From NCBI GenBank assembly GCA_937877465.1, contig CALFIT010000132.1, positions 1-31,615 on the forward strand: a stretch of DNA of 31,615 nt, given 5' to 3'. Under the pieces are notes generated by a model, which searched no databases, was not told where the DNA came from, and worked only from the letters and a program-made list of their open reading frames with translations. Shown one piece after another: positions 6,405 to 15,518 of the stretch. Source of the stretch: an uncultured Bacteroidales bacterium (GTDB lineage Bacteria > Bacteroidota > Bacteroidia > Bacteroidales > F082). The stretch's first letter is position 1. The number at the start of each line of letters is the position of its first letter. The position numbers and the translations under genes were made by a program.

Positions 6405-8648
6405 ATGAGAAAAAATTTCATCATCGCCATATTTGTCCTCGTTTCGAGCGTGGCCATGGCACAAGAAAAGTGTTTCTGGGTGTTCTTCACCGACAAAAAC
6501 GACACCCAATTCGACCCCTATTCCTATTTTGACGCAAAGGCCATCGCGCGTTACGAACAGTGTGGCGCCGACCTCTACGACATCAGCAACTACCCGCTGA
6601 ACGAGATGTACGTTAATTCAGTAGGCTCCTACTCCACCGAAGTCTTCGGCGAATCGCGCTGGCTCAACGCTATCGGCATTGAAGCCACCGACGACAATGC
6701 CGCCCTGATTGCCCGACTGCCTTTCGTGGCCCGCGTGCAGGAAATCGTTTCCGAGGGCAGTACCGCAAGCATTGGGTACGATTTGAGCGAAGTCCTCAAT
6801 GAAGACACCGTTGGCATCCTCACCGACCAACTCATCCGCTTCGGCGGACAGCATTTCATCGACCACGGCATCGACGGCAAGGGGCTGCGCATCTGCGTCA
6901 TGGACGGCGGCTTCCCAAAAGTCGATACGCATCCGGCTTTCAAGCACTTACGCGACAACCACCAAATCCTCATGACCTACAACTTCCCGAACAAAAAGGA
7001 GAACGTCTATGGCTGGAACACCCACGGCACGATGGTGCTGAGCTGCATTGCGGGCATCAACGCCGAAGGACAGAAACTCGGCCTTGCCACAGGAGCGGAG
7101 TTCCTCCTTGCCCGCACCGAAATCGAACCTGAGCCGTTCAAGGAAGAGGTGTGGTGGGCGCAAGGCGCGGAATGGGCCGACAAGAACGGCGCCGACATCA
7201 TCAACAGTTCCTTAGGCTATGGCAAGGACCGCCACTGGACCCGCGACATGGACGGCACTTCCTATGTCGCCAAGGCCGCCAACAAAGCCGTCGAAAAGGG
7301 TATTTTGGTGTGCAACTCCGCCGGCAACGAAGGCGACGACCGCCGTTGGAAGACCATCATCACCCCTGCCGATGCGGAGAACGTGCTTTGCGTGGGCGGC
7401 ATCGACGACGACTTGGAGCGTTACAACCATATCGACTTCAGTTCCTACGGTCCAAGTGCCGACAAGCGGCTGAAACCCAATGTGGTGGCCTTCGGTCACG
7501 CAGCAGTGGCCAACCCGAGCAACGGCAAGTTCACCGATGCCTACGGCACTTCGTTCTCCAGTCCGCTGACGGCAGGTTTCTGTGCCTGCGCTTGGCAGAC
7601 CATGCGCGACAAGACCGCCCTTGAGATGAAGGCCGAAATCGAGAAGTCAGCCGACCTCTACCCCTATTTCGACTATGCCTTTGGCTACGGCGTGCCCCAA
7701 GCGGCCTATTTCACCAACGAACTGAAGCCCGCCGAGCGTTCGTTCAACCTCGTGCAGGAAAAGGACGGCGTGCGCATCACCGTTCCCAAAATAGTGGAAG
7801 GCCAGTATATGTTCATCAATGTGGAAGGGGCCGACGGCGTGTTGCTCGGTTATTACAAGGCCGCTCCCGACAGCACAGGTATCATACTGAAAAATAAGGA
7901 TTTAGGAGAAGGAAAGAAATTGAATGTCAGCTACAACGGCTATTACGACTCCTGCCCCATCAGCGGCATGGGCGGCGACATCAGCTTGGATGCCAACACC
8001 CGACGCCTTTGGGGACAAGACGGCACGTTCCCGACCATCAAGGAGGAAGGCTGGCAAAAGTCGACGTTCTTCCAATACGACTACAACCTCTACACCGACA
8101 CTTGGAACGGCTTCAACCGCCACTTCGCCTTCGGTCGCCGCTGGATGTACGGCAAGACATATAAAATAGGTATGGGTCTCGGCCTCGACTGGAACCGCTA
8201 TGTGGCCAAAGGACAGATTCCAGATGCCTTGGAAGTGGCCGACCGCACCACCATAATGCGCAACATGCAGCTGCGTGGCGAACTGATGCAACGCGTCGTC
8301 ATCCGCCTGTGGGGCATCAATTGGGATTTGGGCGTGTATGGCGGCATCAATGCCTTGCGTCGCGTGAGGGTAATCGACAACGTCGAATGGCAAGATGCTG
8401 ATGGCAATGCGACTAAGCCTTACAGCAACAAGGTCACCACTTTCTACAACCACGCTAAGGCCATGAACCTCTTCGAATACGGTGCCACGACGCGCGTCAG
8501 CTACAACATCGCTAACCTCGTCAACGTCGGCGTTTACGCAAGCTATCGCCTATCGCCCGTCATCACGAAAGACGATTTCTTGATTGGCACAAAGGCCAAC
8601 AATCCGTCGCCATGGAACTTCGGCATCGAGATTGAATTTGCACCGTGA
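6405..8648 (+). CDS. Secreted S8 (subtilisin-like) serine peptidase with beta-rich C-terminal region
   Basis: A 747-residue exported peptidase. Residues 1-20 (MRKNFIIAIFVLVSSVAMAQ) are a signal peptide ending in AMAQ. The S8 catalytic triad is visible: D167 in VMDGG, H207 in NTHGTMV and S383 in GTSFSSP, with NSAGNEG supplying the oxyanion Asn. A propeptide-like segment (about 21-150) precedes the domain. After the protease domain (to about 450) comes a sandwich-like linker, then about 180 residues with many alternating aromatic/hydrophobic strands that end in FGIEIEFAP. This looks more like a small outer-membrane beta-barrel than a type IX secretion tail, whose usual motifs are not seen. The architecture suggests a surface-anchored or autotransporter-like protease; that is inference. 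No clear terminator follows; only an A/T-rich hairpin at 8686-8708. Confidence 0.9.
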   Translation: MRKNFIIAIFVLVSSVAMAQEKCFWVFFTDKNDTQFDPYSYFDAKAIARYEQCGADLYDISNYPLNEMYVNSVGSYSTEVFGESRWLNAIGIEATDDNAALIARLPFVARVQEIVSEGSTASIGYDLSEVLNEDTVGILTDQLIRFGGQHFIDHGIDGKGLRICVMDGGFPKVDTHPAFKHLRDNHQILMTYNFPNKKENVYGWNTHGTMVLSCIAGINAEGQKLGLATGAEFLLARTEIEPEPFKEEVWWAQGAEWADKNGADIINSSLGYGKDRHWTRDMDGTSYVAKAANKAVEKGILVCNSAGNEGDDRRWKTIITPADAENVLCVGGIDDDLERYNHIDFSSYGPSADKRLKPNVVAFGHAAVANPSNGKFTDAYGTSFSSPLTAGFCACAWQTMRDKTALEMKAEIEKSADLYPYFDYAFGYGVPQAAYFTNELKPAERSFNLVQEKDGVRITVPKIVEGQYMFINVEGADGVLLGYYKAAPDSTGIILKNKDLGEGKKLNVSYNGYYDSCPISGMGGDISLDANTRRLWGQDGTFPTIKEEGWQKSTFFQYDYNLYTDTWNGFNRHFAFGRRWMYGKTYKIGMGLGLDWNRYVAKGQIPDALEVADRTTIMRNMQLRGELMQRVVIRLWGINWDLGVYGGINALRRVRVIDNVEWQDADGNATKPYSNKVTTFYNHAKAMNLFEYGATTRVSYNIANLVNVGVYASYRLSPVITKDDFLIGTKANNPSPWNFGIEIEFAP

Positions 8649-8685
8649 TATTTAAACATTGAATAACAGAGATTTATAAATATTT

Positions 8686-8708
8686 TCAAAAAAAGTGATT
8701 TTTTTTGA
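8686..8708 (+). terminator. Weak A/T hairpin after the S8 gene, overlapping the rex promoter
   Basis: TCAAAAAAA and TTTTTTTGA can pair around GTGA/T. The stem is nearly all A-T, so it is a poor terminator by itself. It overlaps the TTTG (8704-8707) that may be the rex -33 element. Confidence 0.3.
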
Positions 8709-8738
8709 TACGGCATATCTGAAAATGTATTATTTTTG
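8704..8738 (+). promoter_or_regulatory. Promoter of the rex-adhE operon
   Basis: TATTTTTG (8731-8738) fits TAnnTTTG, and TTTG at 8704-8707 lies 23 bp upstream, slightly longer than usual. The rex ATG follows 33 bp later. No inverted repeat of the classical Rex operator form is seen here. Confidence 0.55.
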
Positions 8739-8771
8739 CGCCATCAAACAAATAGATAATTCTTTATCGAT

Positions 8772-9425
8772 ATGACAACACAAAACACATCCATGGTAGT
8801 AACGAAATCGACGTTGAGCCGGTTGCCGTTATACTACAGCTACATCCGCCAGATGCAGCACGAGGGTGTGGAATATGTGTCGGCGACCACCGTTGCCCAA
8901 AGCCTCAACATGAACCCCGTGCTGGTGCGCAAGGACTTGGCGGGCGTGAGCAGCGTGACGGGCAAGCCTCGCGCCGGTTTCGAGGTCGATACCTTGGTCA
9001 AGGATCTTAGTGAGTATTTAGGTTATAATAATGTTGATGAAGCCATTCTGGTCGGGGTCGGCAGCCTTGGGCGGCTTTTGCTGACCAACAAGGAGTTCGC
9101 GACCCTCGGACTGAACATCGCCGTCGGGTTCGACAAGAGCCCCGACCTGAGCGGCATCCAAGTCGGCGAAAAGTTCGTGTTGCCCATGGAGAAGATGAAA
9201 GGCTTCGTCAACCGCACTGGCATCAAGATCGGGATCATCACCGTTCCCGCCGACCAAGCGCAAGAGGTGTGCGACCAAATGGTGGCCTGCGGCATCCTCG
9301 CCATCTGGAACTTCGCCTTCGCCCTTCTCGACGTGCCACCCGGCATCCTCGTGAAAAACGAGAACCTGCCCTCGTCGCTCGCCTTGCTCTCGCACCAACT
9401 CGCCAACAAACTGAACAACAACTAA
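8772..9425 (+). CDS. rex: Redox-sensing transcriptional repressor Rex
   Basis: A 217-residue Rex protein, a dimeric DNA-binding repressor that leaves its operators when NADH is high relative to NAD+. The N-terminal winged helix is clear: LSRLPLYYSYIRQM, VSATTVAQSLNMNPVLVRKDLA. The Rossmann domain has the nucleotide loop VGVGSLGRLL (about 95-104), the acidic residue FDKSPD after the second strand, and the C-terminal swapped helix LALLSHQLANKL. It lies 27 bp upstream of adhE on the same strand with no promoter or terminator between, so the two are probably co-transcribed. Rex controlling fermentative alcohol dehydrogenases and hydrogenases is well known in other anaerobes. No perfect Rex box was found by eye in this window. 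Confidence 0.96.
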   Translation: MTTQNTSMVVTKSTLSRLPLYYSYIRQMQHEGVEYVSATTVAQSLNMNPVLVRKDLAGVSSVTGKPRAGFEVDTLVKDLSEYLGYNNVDEAILVGVGSLGRLLLTNKEFATLGLNIAVGFDKSPDLSGIQVGEKFVLPMEKMKGFVNRTGIKIGIITVPADQAQEVCDQMVACGILAIWNFAFALLDVPPGILVKNENLPSSLALLSHQLANKLNNN

Positions 9426-9452
9426 CCAACAATAATCCTTAACTTCAATTCA

Positions 9453-12074
9453 ATGAATATGAAAGCATCAAAAGAAACTTCGTCACCTAAAATCGATAAA
9501 AATGTATCGATTCAAGATGAAATCAACGTTTTGGTCGAAAACGCCGAAAAGGCCTTGCAGACCTATGTGACCTTCGACCAAGCGCAAGTGGACAAGGTCG
9601 TCTATGCCATGGCCTTGGCCGGATTGGAAAAGCACCGCGAATTGGCCAAGCTCGCGCATGAGGAAACGCAACGCGGCGTTTATGAAGACAAGATCATCAA
9701 GAACATCTTCTCGACGGAATACATCTGGAACTCCATCAAGGACGAGAAGACGGTGGGTATCGTGGAAGACAACGAGATGGAAGGCTATGTGGAAGTGGCC
9801 GAGCCCGTGGGCATCGTGGCCGGCGTGACGCCCGTCACCAACCCCACCTCCACCACCATGTTCAAGTCGCTGATTTGCGCCAAGGCACGCAACCCGATCA
9901 TCTTCGGATTCCACCCGTCGGCGCAGCAGTCGTCGTTGGCCGCCGCCAAGACCCTTCGCGACGCCGCCATTGCCGCCGGTGCGCCCGAGCACTGCATCCA
10001 GTGGATCGAGCATCCTTCGGTAGAAGCCACGATGGCCTTGATGAACCATCCGAAGGTGTCGCTGATCTTGGCCACTGGCGGTTCGGGCATGGTGCGCTCG
10101 GCCTACAGCTGCGGCAAGCCGGCCCTTGGCGTGGGTCCCGGCAACGCACCTTGCTACATCGAGACCTCGGCCAACGTGAAACGCGCCTGCACCGACCTGA
10201 TGATGTCGAAAACCTTCGACAACGGCATGATTTGCGCCTCCGAGCAGGCCGTCATCGTCGATAAGGTGGTTTCCAACCTGTTTGAGAGCTACATGAAAGA
10301 GAACGGCTGCCATTTCCTGAACGAGGCTGAGACCAAGAAGGTGTCGGCTTTCGTCATCAACGCCGAGAAGGGCGCCGTCAATCCCGACGTGGTGGGCAAG
10401 TCGGCCTACTGGATTGCCGAGAAGTCGGGTGTGAAGGTGCCGGAGAGCACGAAGATACTGATTGCCCGCCTGAAAGACGTCGGTCCCGACTATCCGCTGT
10501 CGCGCGAGAAGCTCTCGCCCGTGTTGGCCTACTATGTCGTCAACAACCATGTGGAGGGCTTCGAGATGTGCCGCAAGATGCTCGACATGGGCGGCTTGGG
10601 CCACACGGCCATCATCCACAGCACCAACAGCGACCTCATCGAGAAGTTCGGCAAGGCCATGAAGGTGGGGCGCATCATCGTCAACTCGCCCTCGTCGCAA
10701 GGCGCCATCGGCGACATCTACAACACCAACACCCCGTCGCTGACCTTGGGTTGCGGCTCCTACGGCCACAACAGCACCACGGCCAACGTCTCAACCGTCA
10801 ACCTCATCAACAAAAAGAAAATCGCAAAAAGAAGAGTGAATATGCAATGGTTCAAAATCCCGCCGAAGATTTATTTCGAATACGGTTCGGTGCAATATCT
10901 CGAAAACATGGAAGGCATCAGCAGGGCTTTCATCGTGAGCGACCCGATGATGGTGCAGCTCGGCTATGTGGACAAAGTGACCTACTACCTCAACAAGCGC
11001 GAGGAAAGCTGCCACTACACGGTGTTCTCCGACGTGGAGCCCGACCCGGACGTGGAGACCGTGATGCGCGGCGTGGAGCAGATGCGCTCGTTCCAGCCCG
11101 ACGTCATCATCGCCTTGGGCGGCGGCTCGGCCATGGACGCGGCCAAGTGCATGTGGCTGTTCTACGAGCATCCCGAGACCTCGTTTGACGGCCTGCGCCA
11201 GAAGTTCATGGACATCCGCAAGCGCGTGGTGAAGTTCCCGCATCTCGAGCAATGCAAGATGGTGGCCATCCCGACCACCTCGGGCACTGGCAGCGAGGTG
11301 ACCGCCTTCACCGTCATCACCGACAAGAAGAAAGGCATCAAGTACCCGTTGGCCGACTATGCCGTGACGCCCAACGTGGCCATCATCGACCCGCAGTTTG
11401 TGGTGTCGCTGCCCAAGCGTGCCACCGCCGACACGGGCATGGACGTGCTGACCCACGCCATCGAAGCCTACGTCTCCAACATGGCCAACGACTACACCGA
11501 CGGCTTGGCGTTGCAGGCGATGGACCTCGTGTTCGGCTACCTGAAACGCGCCTACCAGAACGGCCAGTTCGACCTGAAGGCGCGCGAGAAGATGCACAAC
11601 GCCTCGTGCATCGCCGGCATGGCCTTCACCAACGCCTTCCTCGGCCTCAACCACAGCATGGCCCACAAGTTGGGGGGCGACTACCACATCCCGCACGGTC
11701 GCGCCAATGCCATCTTGCTGCCTTTCGTGGTGAAATACAACTCGCTGAAGCCTAACAAGTTTGTCCCGTTCCCGAAATATGAGCGCTTCATGGCCGACGA
11801 AAAATTAGCCAAGGCAGCCCGCTTCCTCGGCTTCGGCGGAAAGGACGACGAGGAAAGCATCGACAACTTCATAGCCGCCATCCGCCAGCTGATGAAAGAC
11901 ATGGACATGCCGCTCAGCATCAAGGAGGCCGGCATTGACGAGAAGGTGTTCATGGACAATGTGGAGGCCCTTTCCGAGAAGGCCCACGACGACCAATGCA
12001 CCGGCGCCAACCCGAAATACCCGCTCGTGAAGGAAATCGTCGAGATCTACAAGCAGGCCTACTACGGGAAATGA
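9453..12074 (+). CDS. adhE: Bifunctional acetaldehyde-CoA/alcohol dehydrogenase AdhE
   Basis: An 873-residue fused enzyme that reduces acetyl-CoA to acetaldehyde and then ethanol with two NADH; the length matches the family. Residues about 20-450 are the CoA-acylating aldehyde dehydrogenase, with GPGNAPCYIE and catalytic C261 in GMICASEQA. Residues about 465-873 are the iron-dependent alcohol dehydrogenase: GGGSAMDAAK (nucleotide binding), TTSGTGSEVTAF, and the metal-site sequences MDVLTHAIEAYVS, NHSMAHKLGG and HIPHGRANA. A linker rich in Lys/Arg (KKKIAKRRVN) joins the halves. AdhE forms spirosomes in other bacteria. It is the second gene after rex and is followed 76 bp later by a paralogous alcohol dehydrogenase. 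Ethanol formation is firmly predicted; direction and regulation are inferred. Confidence 0.96.
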   Translation: MNMKASKETSSPKIDKNVSIQDEINVLVENAEKALQTYVTFDQAQVDKVVYAMALAGLEKHRELAKLAHEETQRGVYEDKIIKNIFSTEYIWNSIKDEKTVGIVEDNEMEGYVEVAEPVGIVAGVTPVTNPTSTTMFKSLICAKARNPIIFGFHPSAQQSSLAAAKTLRDAAIAAGAPEHCIQWIEHPSVEATMALMNHPKVSLILATGGSGMVRSAYSCGKPALGVGPGNAPCYIETSANVKRACTDLMMSKTFDNGMICASEQAVIVDKVVSNLFESYMKENGCHFLNEAETKKVSAFVINAEKGAVNPDVVGKSAYWIAEKSGVKVPESTKILIARLKDVGPDYPLSREKLSPVLAYYVVNNHVEGFEMCRKMLDMGGLGHTAIIHSTNSDLIEKFGKAMKVGRIIVNSPSSQGAIGDIYNTNTPSLTLGCGSYGHNSTTANVSTVNLINKKKIAKRRVNMQWFKIPPKIYFEYGSVQYLENMEGISRAFIVSDPMMVQLGYVDKVTYYLNKREESCHYTVFSDVEPDPDVETVMRGVEQMRSFQPDVIIALGGGSAMDAAKCMWLFYEHPETSFDGLRQKFMDIRKRVVKFPHLEQCKMVAIPTTSGTGSEVTAFTVITDKKKGIKYPLADYAVTPNVAIIDPQFVVSLPKRATADTGMDVLTHAIEAYVSNMANDYTDGLALQAMDLVFGYLKRAYQNGQFDLKAREKMHNASCIAGMAFTNAFLGLNHSMAHKLGGDYHIPHGRANAILLPFVVKYNSLKPNKFVPFPKYERFMADEKLAKAARFLGFGGKDDEESIDNFIAAIRQLMKDMDMPLSIKEAGIDEKVFMDNVEALSEKAHDDQCTGANPKYPLVKEIVEIYKQAYYGK

Positions 12075-12150
12075 ACGGGATTGTTCAAGAACCAAAAACC
12101 AAACCGAAACCAACCAACCTATTAACAACAACTCAAAATTAAACAAAGAA

Positions 12151-13368
12151 ATGAACAGATTCACCTTACCGAGAGACCTTTATCATGGAGAAAATGCTCT
12201 TGAAGCATTAAAGACCTTCACAGGCAAACGTGCCGTCATCTGCGTTGGCGGCGGAAGCATGAAACGCTTCGGATTCTTGGACAAGGCCATCGCCTACCTG
12301 CAAGAGGCCGGCATGGAAGTCAAAGTGATTGACGGCATCGAGCCCGACCCGTCGGTGGAGACCGTGATGAGCGGTGCCGCCGCGATGCAAGAGTTCCAAC
12401 CCGACTGGATCGTGGCCATCGGTGGCGGTTCGCCCATCGATGCTGCCAAAGCCATGTGGATAAAGTACGAATACCCTGAGACCACTTTCGAAGACATGTG
12501 CAAGGTGTTCGGCTTGCCCAAGCTGAGAACCAAGGCCAAGTTCTGCGCCGTTTCGTCCACCTCGGGCACGGCCACCGAAGTGACCGCCTTCTCCATCATC
12601 ACCGACTATGCCAAAGGCATCAAATACCCCATCGCCGACTTTGAAATCACGCCCGACGTGGCTATCGTCGACCCGGCATTGGCCCAAACCATGCCCAAGA
12701 AGTTAGTGGCCCACACGGGAATGGACGCCATGACACACGCCATCGAAGCCTACGTCTCGACCGCCCACTGCGACTACACCGACCCATTGGCGATGCATGC
12801 CATCAAGATGATCCAGAGAGACTTGGTGAATTCCTACAACGGCGACGTGACCGCCCGCAACGAGATGCACAACGCCCAATGCCTTGCCGGCATGGCCTTC
12901 TCGAACGCCTTGTTGGGCATCGTCCACTCAATGGCACACAAGACGGGTGCCGTGTTTGCCGACTTCGGCGCACACATCATCCACGGAGCCGCCAACGCCA
13001 TGTACCTGCCCAAGGTGATTGCCTTCAACGCCAAGAACCCCGTGGCCAAGCAACGCTACGGCACCATTGCCGACGCCATGAACCTTGGCGGCAACAACGA
13101 CGACGAGAAGGTGGCCCTGCTCATCGCCGCGCTGCGCAAGATGAACGACGACCTCAACATCCCGCACTGCATCAAGAACTACGGTGCCGACTCGTATCCT
13201 TGCGAGCAAGGCTTTGTGCCCGAGAACGTGTTCCTCGAAAGGCTGCCCGAAATCGCCAAGAACGCCATCGGCGACGCCTGCACAGGCTCCAACCCGCGCA
13301 TCCCGACGCAAGCCGAGATGGAACAGCTGCTGAAGTGCTGCTATTACGATACCGAAGTAGATTTTTGA
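12151..13368 (+). CDS. Iron-containing alcohol dehydrogenase
   Basis: A 405-residue group III (Fe-dependent) alcohol dehydrogenase. The nucleotide motif GGGSPIDAAKAMW, the segment SSTSGTATEVTAFS, and the metal-site sequences MDAMTHAIEAYVS, VHSMAHKTG and HIIHGAANA are present, so an active enzyme is expected. It is clearly related to the C-terminal half of the preceding AdhE: both share EPDP-VETVM, the FQPD-I-A-GGGS stretch and GIKYP-AD. This suggests a tandem paralogue that boosts the aldehyde-to-alcohol step or handles other aldehydes. Substrate cannot be told from sequence (ethanol or butanol dehydrogenase types are possible). Same strand as adhE; a GC-rich hairpin follows. Confidence 0.93.
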   Translation: MNRFTLPRDLYHGENALEALKTFTGKRAVICVGGGSMKRFGFLDKAIAYLQEAGMEVKVIDGIEPDPSVETVMSGAAAMQEFQPDWIVAIGGGSPIDAAKAMWIKYEYPETTFEDMCKVFGLPKLRTKAKFCAVSSTSGTATEVTAFSIITDYAKGIKYPIADFEITPDVAIVDPALAQTMPKKLVAHTGMDAMTHAIEAYVSTAHCDYTDPLAMHAIKMIQRDLVNSYNGDVTARNEMHNAQCLAGMAFSNALLGIVHSMAHKTGAVFADFGAHIIHGAANAMYLPKVIAFNAKNPVAKQRYGTIADAMNLGGNNDDEKVALLIAALRKMNDDLNIPHCIKNYGADSYPCEQGFVPENVFLERLPEIAKNAIGDACTGSNPRIPTQAEMEQLLKCCYYDTEVDF

Positions 13369-13388
13369 GTTGTTAACCCCTTTTTGAC

Positions 13389-13420
13389 GGCGGGCGGCCC
13401 CAAAAAACACGCCGCCCGCC
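13389..13420 (+). other. GC-rich 10-bp hairpin between alcohol and sensory-hydrogenase genes
   Basis: GGCGGGCGGC (13389-13398) and GCCGCCCGCC (13411-13420) are perfect complements around a 12-base loop containing six A. There is no T-run after the stem, so it may be an mRNA stabiliser or a partial, Rho-type or processing signal rather than an intrinsic terminator. The 128-bp gap in which it sits shows no recognisable promoter for the downstream genes. Confidence 0.5.
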
Positions 13421-13496
13421 CCAAAAAGCCAAGCAACCTATAACAAAATAAAGAAAAATCCGTTCAAAACAAACAACCCTTTAAAACTAACTGAAA

Positions 13497-13796
13497 ATGA
13501 ACATCAAAGTATGCGTGGGCAGCTCATGCCACCTGAAGGGATCCTACGATGTGATCCAAGCCATGAAAGACATCCTCAAGAAGTATGACGTGGAAGACCT
13601 CGTCGAACTGCAAGCCAGCTTCTGCCTCGGCCATTGCGCCAAAGGCGTGAACGTGAAGGCCGACGACATCGCGCCCGACAAGGCCGAGAAATCCTACACG
13701 ACGCTCTCTGACGGCACCTTGCTGCTCCACAACGTCACGAAGGACAACGCCGAGGAGAAATTCGTGAGGGAAATCTATCCGCTGATAGAAATCTAA
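13497..13796 (+). CDS. Small thioredoxin-like [2Fe-2S] ferredoxin (NuoE-type domain) of the HydS cluster
   Basis: A 99-residue protein made almost entirely of one thioredoxin-like [2Fe-2S] domain. Cluster cysteines are in CVGSSC (C6, C11) and CLGHC (near 42-46), the C-x4-C and C-x3-C pairs seen in NuoE and HydC, but without their N-terminal helical domain. It lies 12 bp upstream of the PAS-containing hydrogenase and is probably translated with it. In other anaerobes a similar small ferredoxin stands next to sensory HydS. The likely role is to pass electrons to or from the HydS iron-sulfur chain; the partner is inferred from position. Confidence 0.85.
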   Translation: MNIKVCVGSSCHLKGSYDVIQAMKDILKKYDVEDLVELQASFCLGHCAKGVNVKADDIAPDKAEKSYTTLSDGTLLLHNVTKDNAEEKFVREIYPLIEI

Positions 13797-13808
13797 AACG
13801 CCAGCGCC

Positions 13809-15518
13809 ATGTCGAAATACTTGGAGTTTCGGAACGCGAGGTGCAAGGACTGCTACAAGTGCCTCCGCGAATGTCCGGTGAAGGCCATCGACTTCAAGGA
13901 ACATCGGGCCGAAATCATCGACGACCGTTGCATCCTGTGCGGCCACTGCACGTTGGCCTGCCCGCAAAACGCGAAGGTGGTCCACAGCGAGCTTGAGGAA
14001 GTGAAGCAAATGCTCGACGGCGGCCGGAAGGTGGTCGCCAGCGTGGCGCCGTCGTTCATTTCGAGCTTCGGCCTCACCGACTTTGGCGTGATGAAATTGG
14101 CCTTGGCCAAGTTGGGCTTCGCCGAAGCGGAAGAGACCGCCGTGGGCGCGCAGGCTGTCACCAAGGAATATGCGCGCCTGCTCAGGTCGGGCGAGTTCGC
14201 CAACTTCATCACCTCGGCCTGCCCTGCCGCCTGCCGCATGATACAGGAATACTATCCGAAAGCGCTCAAATACCTTGCCCCGGTCGATTCGCCGATGGTG
14301 GCCCACGCCAAGATCATCAAGAAGCAACACCCCGACGCCAACATCGTCTTCATCGGCCCTTGCATCGCCAAAAAACGCGAGGCCGAGGAGTGCCACTTGA
14401 TCGACCATGTGCTGACCTTCGAGGACGTGGTGAGGCTTTTCGAGGAGAAGAACATCAAGCTCGACGAAATCACCAACCTCAACCTCATCAGGAAAGGCGG
14501 GTCGCCCAACTTGGCCAAGGAATACCCGATACCGCAAGGCATCATCAACTCGTTTCCCGTGCTGCCCGACGGCTACGAATACATCGCCGTCGACGGCCCG
14601 AAGAAATGCGTCGAGGCCTTGACGAATATCGAGCAGCTCGACCATGTGGTGATGGAAATCAACCTCTGCGTCGACGCCTGCGTGAACGGACCTTGTTCGT
14701 TGGTCAAGCCTGGCGGCTCCATCAAGGCCACCGCCGACGTGCGCAAATACGTCAGCCGTGAGAAGCAGGCCCTTACCGGCCCGCAAGACGACAGTCCGCT
14801 CGACTTCAGCATAGCCGCCGCACACCCCCGCCTTCGCAGCCACAGCCTTGCCGCCGCCGAGCGCGACATTGAGGCCATCCTGCACAAGACAGGCAAGATG
14901 CGGCCCGAAGACGAACTGAATTGCGGCTCATGTGGTTACGCCACCTGCCGTGAGAAGGCCTGGGCCGTTTACAACGGCTATACCGACCTCGAAATCTGCC
15001 TGCCCTACATGCGCCAACGCGCCGAGTCGCTCTCGTTCGAGGTCATCCAAAACAGTCCCGAAGGCATCATTGTTCTTGATTCCGACCTCAACATTTTGGA
15101 AATCAACAATAAAGGCATGGAGATCTTGGGCATCGACGACCCCAACGCCAAAGGTCGTCCCGCCTCTGACTTTTTTAGTCCTATTGATTTTTACAATGCC
15201 TATACCCAGAAGAAGCACATCACCTGCAAGCAGTCGCTCATCCCCGCCACTAGGAAATACGTTGACATTTCGATTAATTACTTAGCTGGGCAAAATGTCA
15301 TCTTCGGCATCCTGAAGGATGTCACCGACACCGTTGACTACGAGAACCGCATCATGAAGGTGAAGATGGAAACCCTGACGACGACAGATGAGGTCATCAA
15401 GAAGCAAATGCGTGTGGCACAAGAGATTGCGTCGCTGTTGGGCGAAACCACGGCCGAGACCAAGGTGGCCTTGCTGAAACTGAAGAAAACCCTAACCGAA
15501 GAAAACAAGACGAACTGA
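13809..15518 (+). CDS. hydS: PAS-containing sensory [FeFe] hydrogenase, HydS type (group C)
   Basis: A 569-residue putative H2 or redox sensor. Two ferredoxin clusters (C12/15/18/22 and C41/44/47/51) lead into an H-cluster domain with altered motifs. L1 is TSACP (135-139), with alanine at 137 where catalytic enzymes have the proton-relay cysteine; C138 is kept. L2 is GPCIAKK (C185). L3 is LCVDACVNGP (C287, C291) instead of MACPGGC. All four H-cluster ligands remain, so a cluster can form but turnover should be slow. Then come a four-Cys iron-sulfur domain (C372, C375, C380, C397), a PAS domain (about 407-510) and a C-terminal coiled-coil-like helix. No kinase or DNA-binding domain is attached. 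Its stop overlaps the phosphatase start by one base. The match to group C, phosphatase-linked sensory hydrogenases is strong; H2 sensing itself has not been shown here. Confidence 0.92.
   Translation: MSKYLEFRNARCKDCYKCLRECPVKAIDFKEHRAEIIDDRCILCGHCTLACPQNAKVVHSELEEVKQMLDGGRKVVASVAPSFISSFGLTDFGVMKLALAKLGFAEAEETAVGAQAVTKEYARLLRSGEFANFITSACPAACRMIQEYYPKALKYLAPVDSPMVAHAKIIKKQHPDANIVFIGPCIAKKREAEECHLIDHVLTFEDVVRLFEEKNIKLDEITNLNLIRKGGSPNLAKEYPIPQGIINSFPVLPDGYEYIAVDGPKKCVEALTNIEQLDHVVMEINLCVDACVNGPCSLVKPGGSIKATADVRKYVSREKQALTGPQDDSPLDFSIAAAHPRLRSHSLAAAERDIEAILHKTGKMRPEDELNCGSCGYATCREKAWAVYNGYTDLEICLPYMRQRAESLSFEVIQNSPEGIIVLDSDLNILEINNKGMEILGIDDPNAKGRPASDFFSPIDFYNAYTQKKHITCKQSLIPATRKYVDISINYLAGQNVIFGILKDVTDTVDYENRIMKVKMETLTTTDEVIKKQMRVAQEIASLLGETTAETKVALLKLKKTLTEENKTN

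Noticed and set aside
9483..10769. Long antisense open frame (428 codons) opposite adhE
   Set aside because: It is a product of the codon bias of adhE; the translation has His/Val/Gly-rich low-complexity character and no motif, and the sense strand is a complete AdhE.
13370..13376. TTGTTAA as a Rex operator
   Set aside because: Only a half site; the matching TTAACAA at the right distance is absent. The similar TTAACAA near 12121 likewise lacks a partner.
13524..14885. Long antisense open frame (453 codons) opposite hydS
   Set aside because: The sense strand encodes a full HydS with all cluster motifs; the antisense translation shows no recognisable domain.
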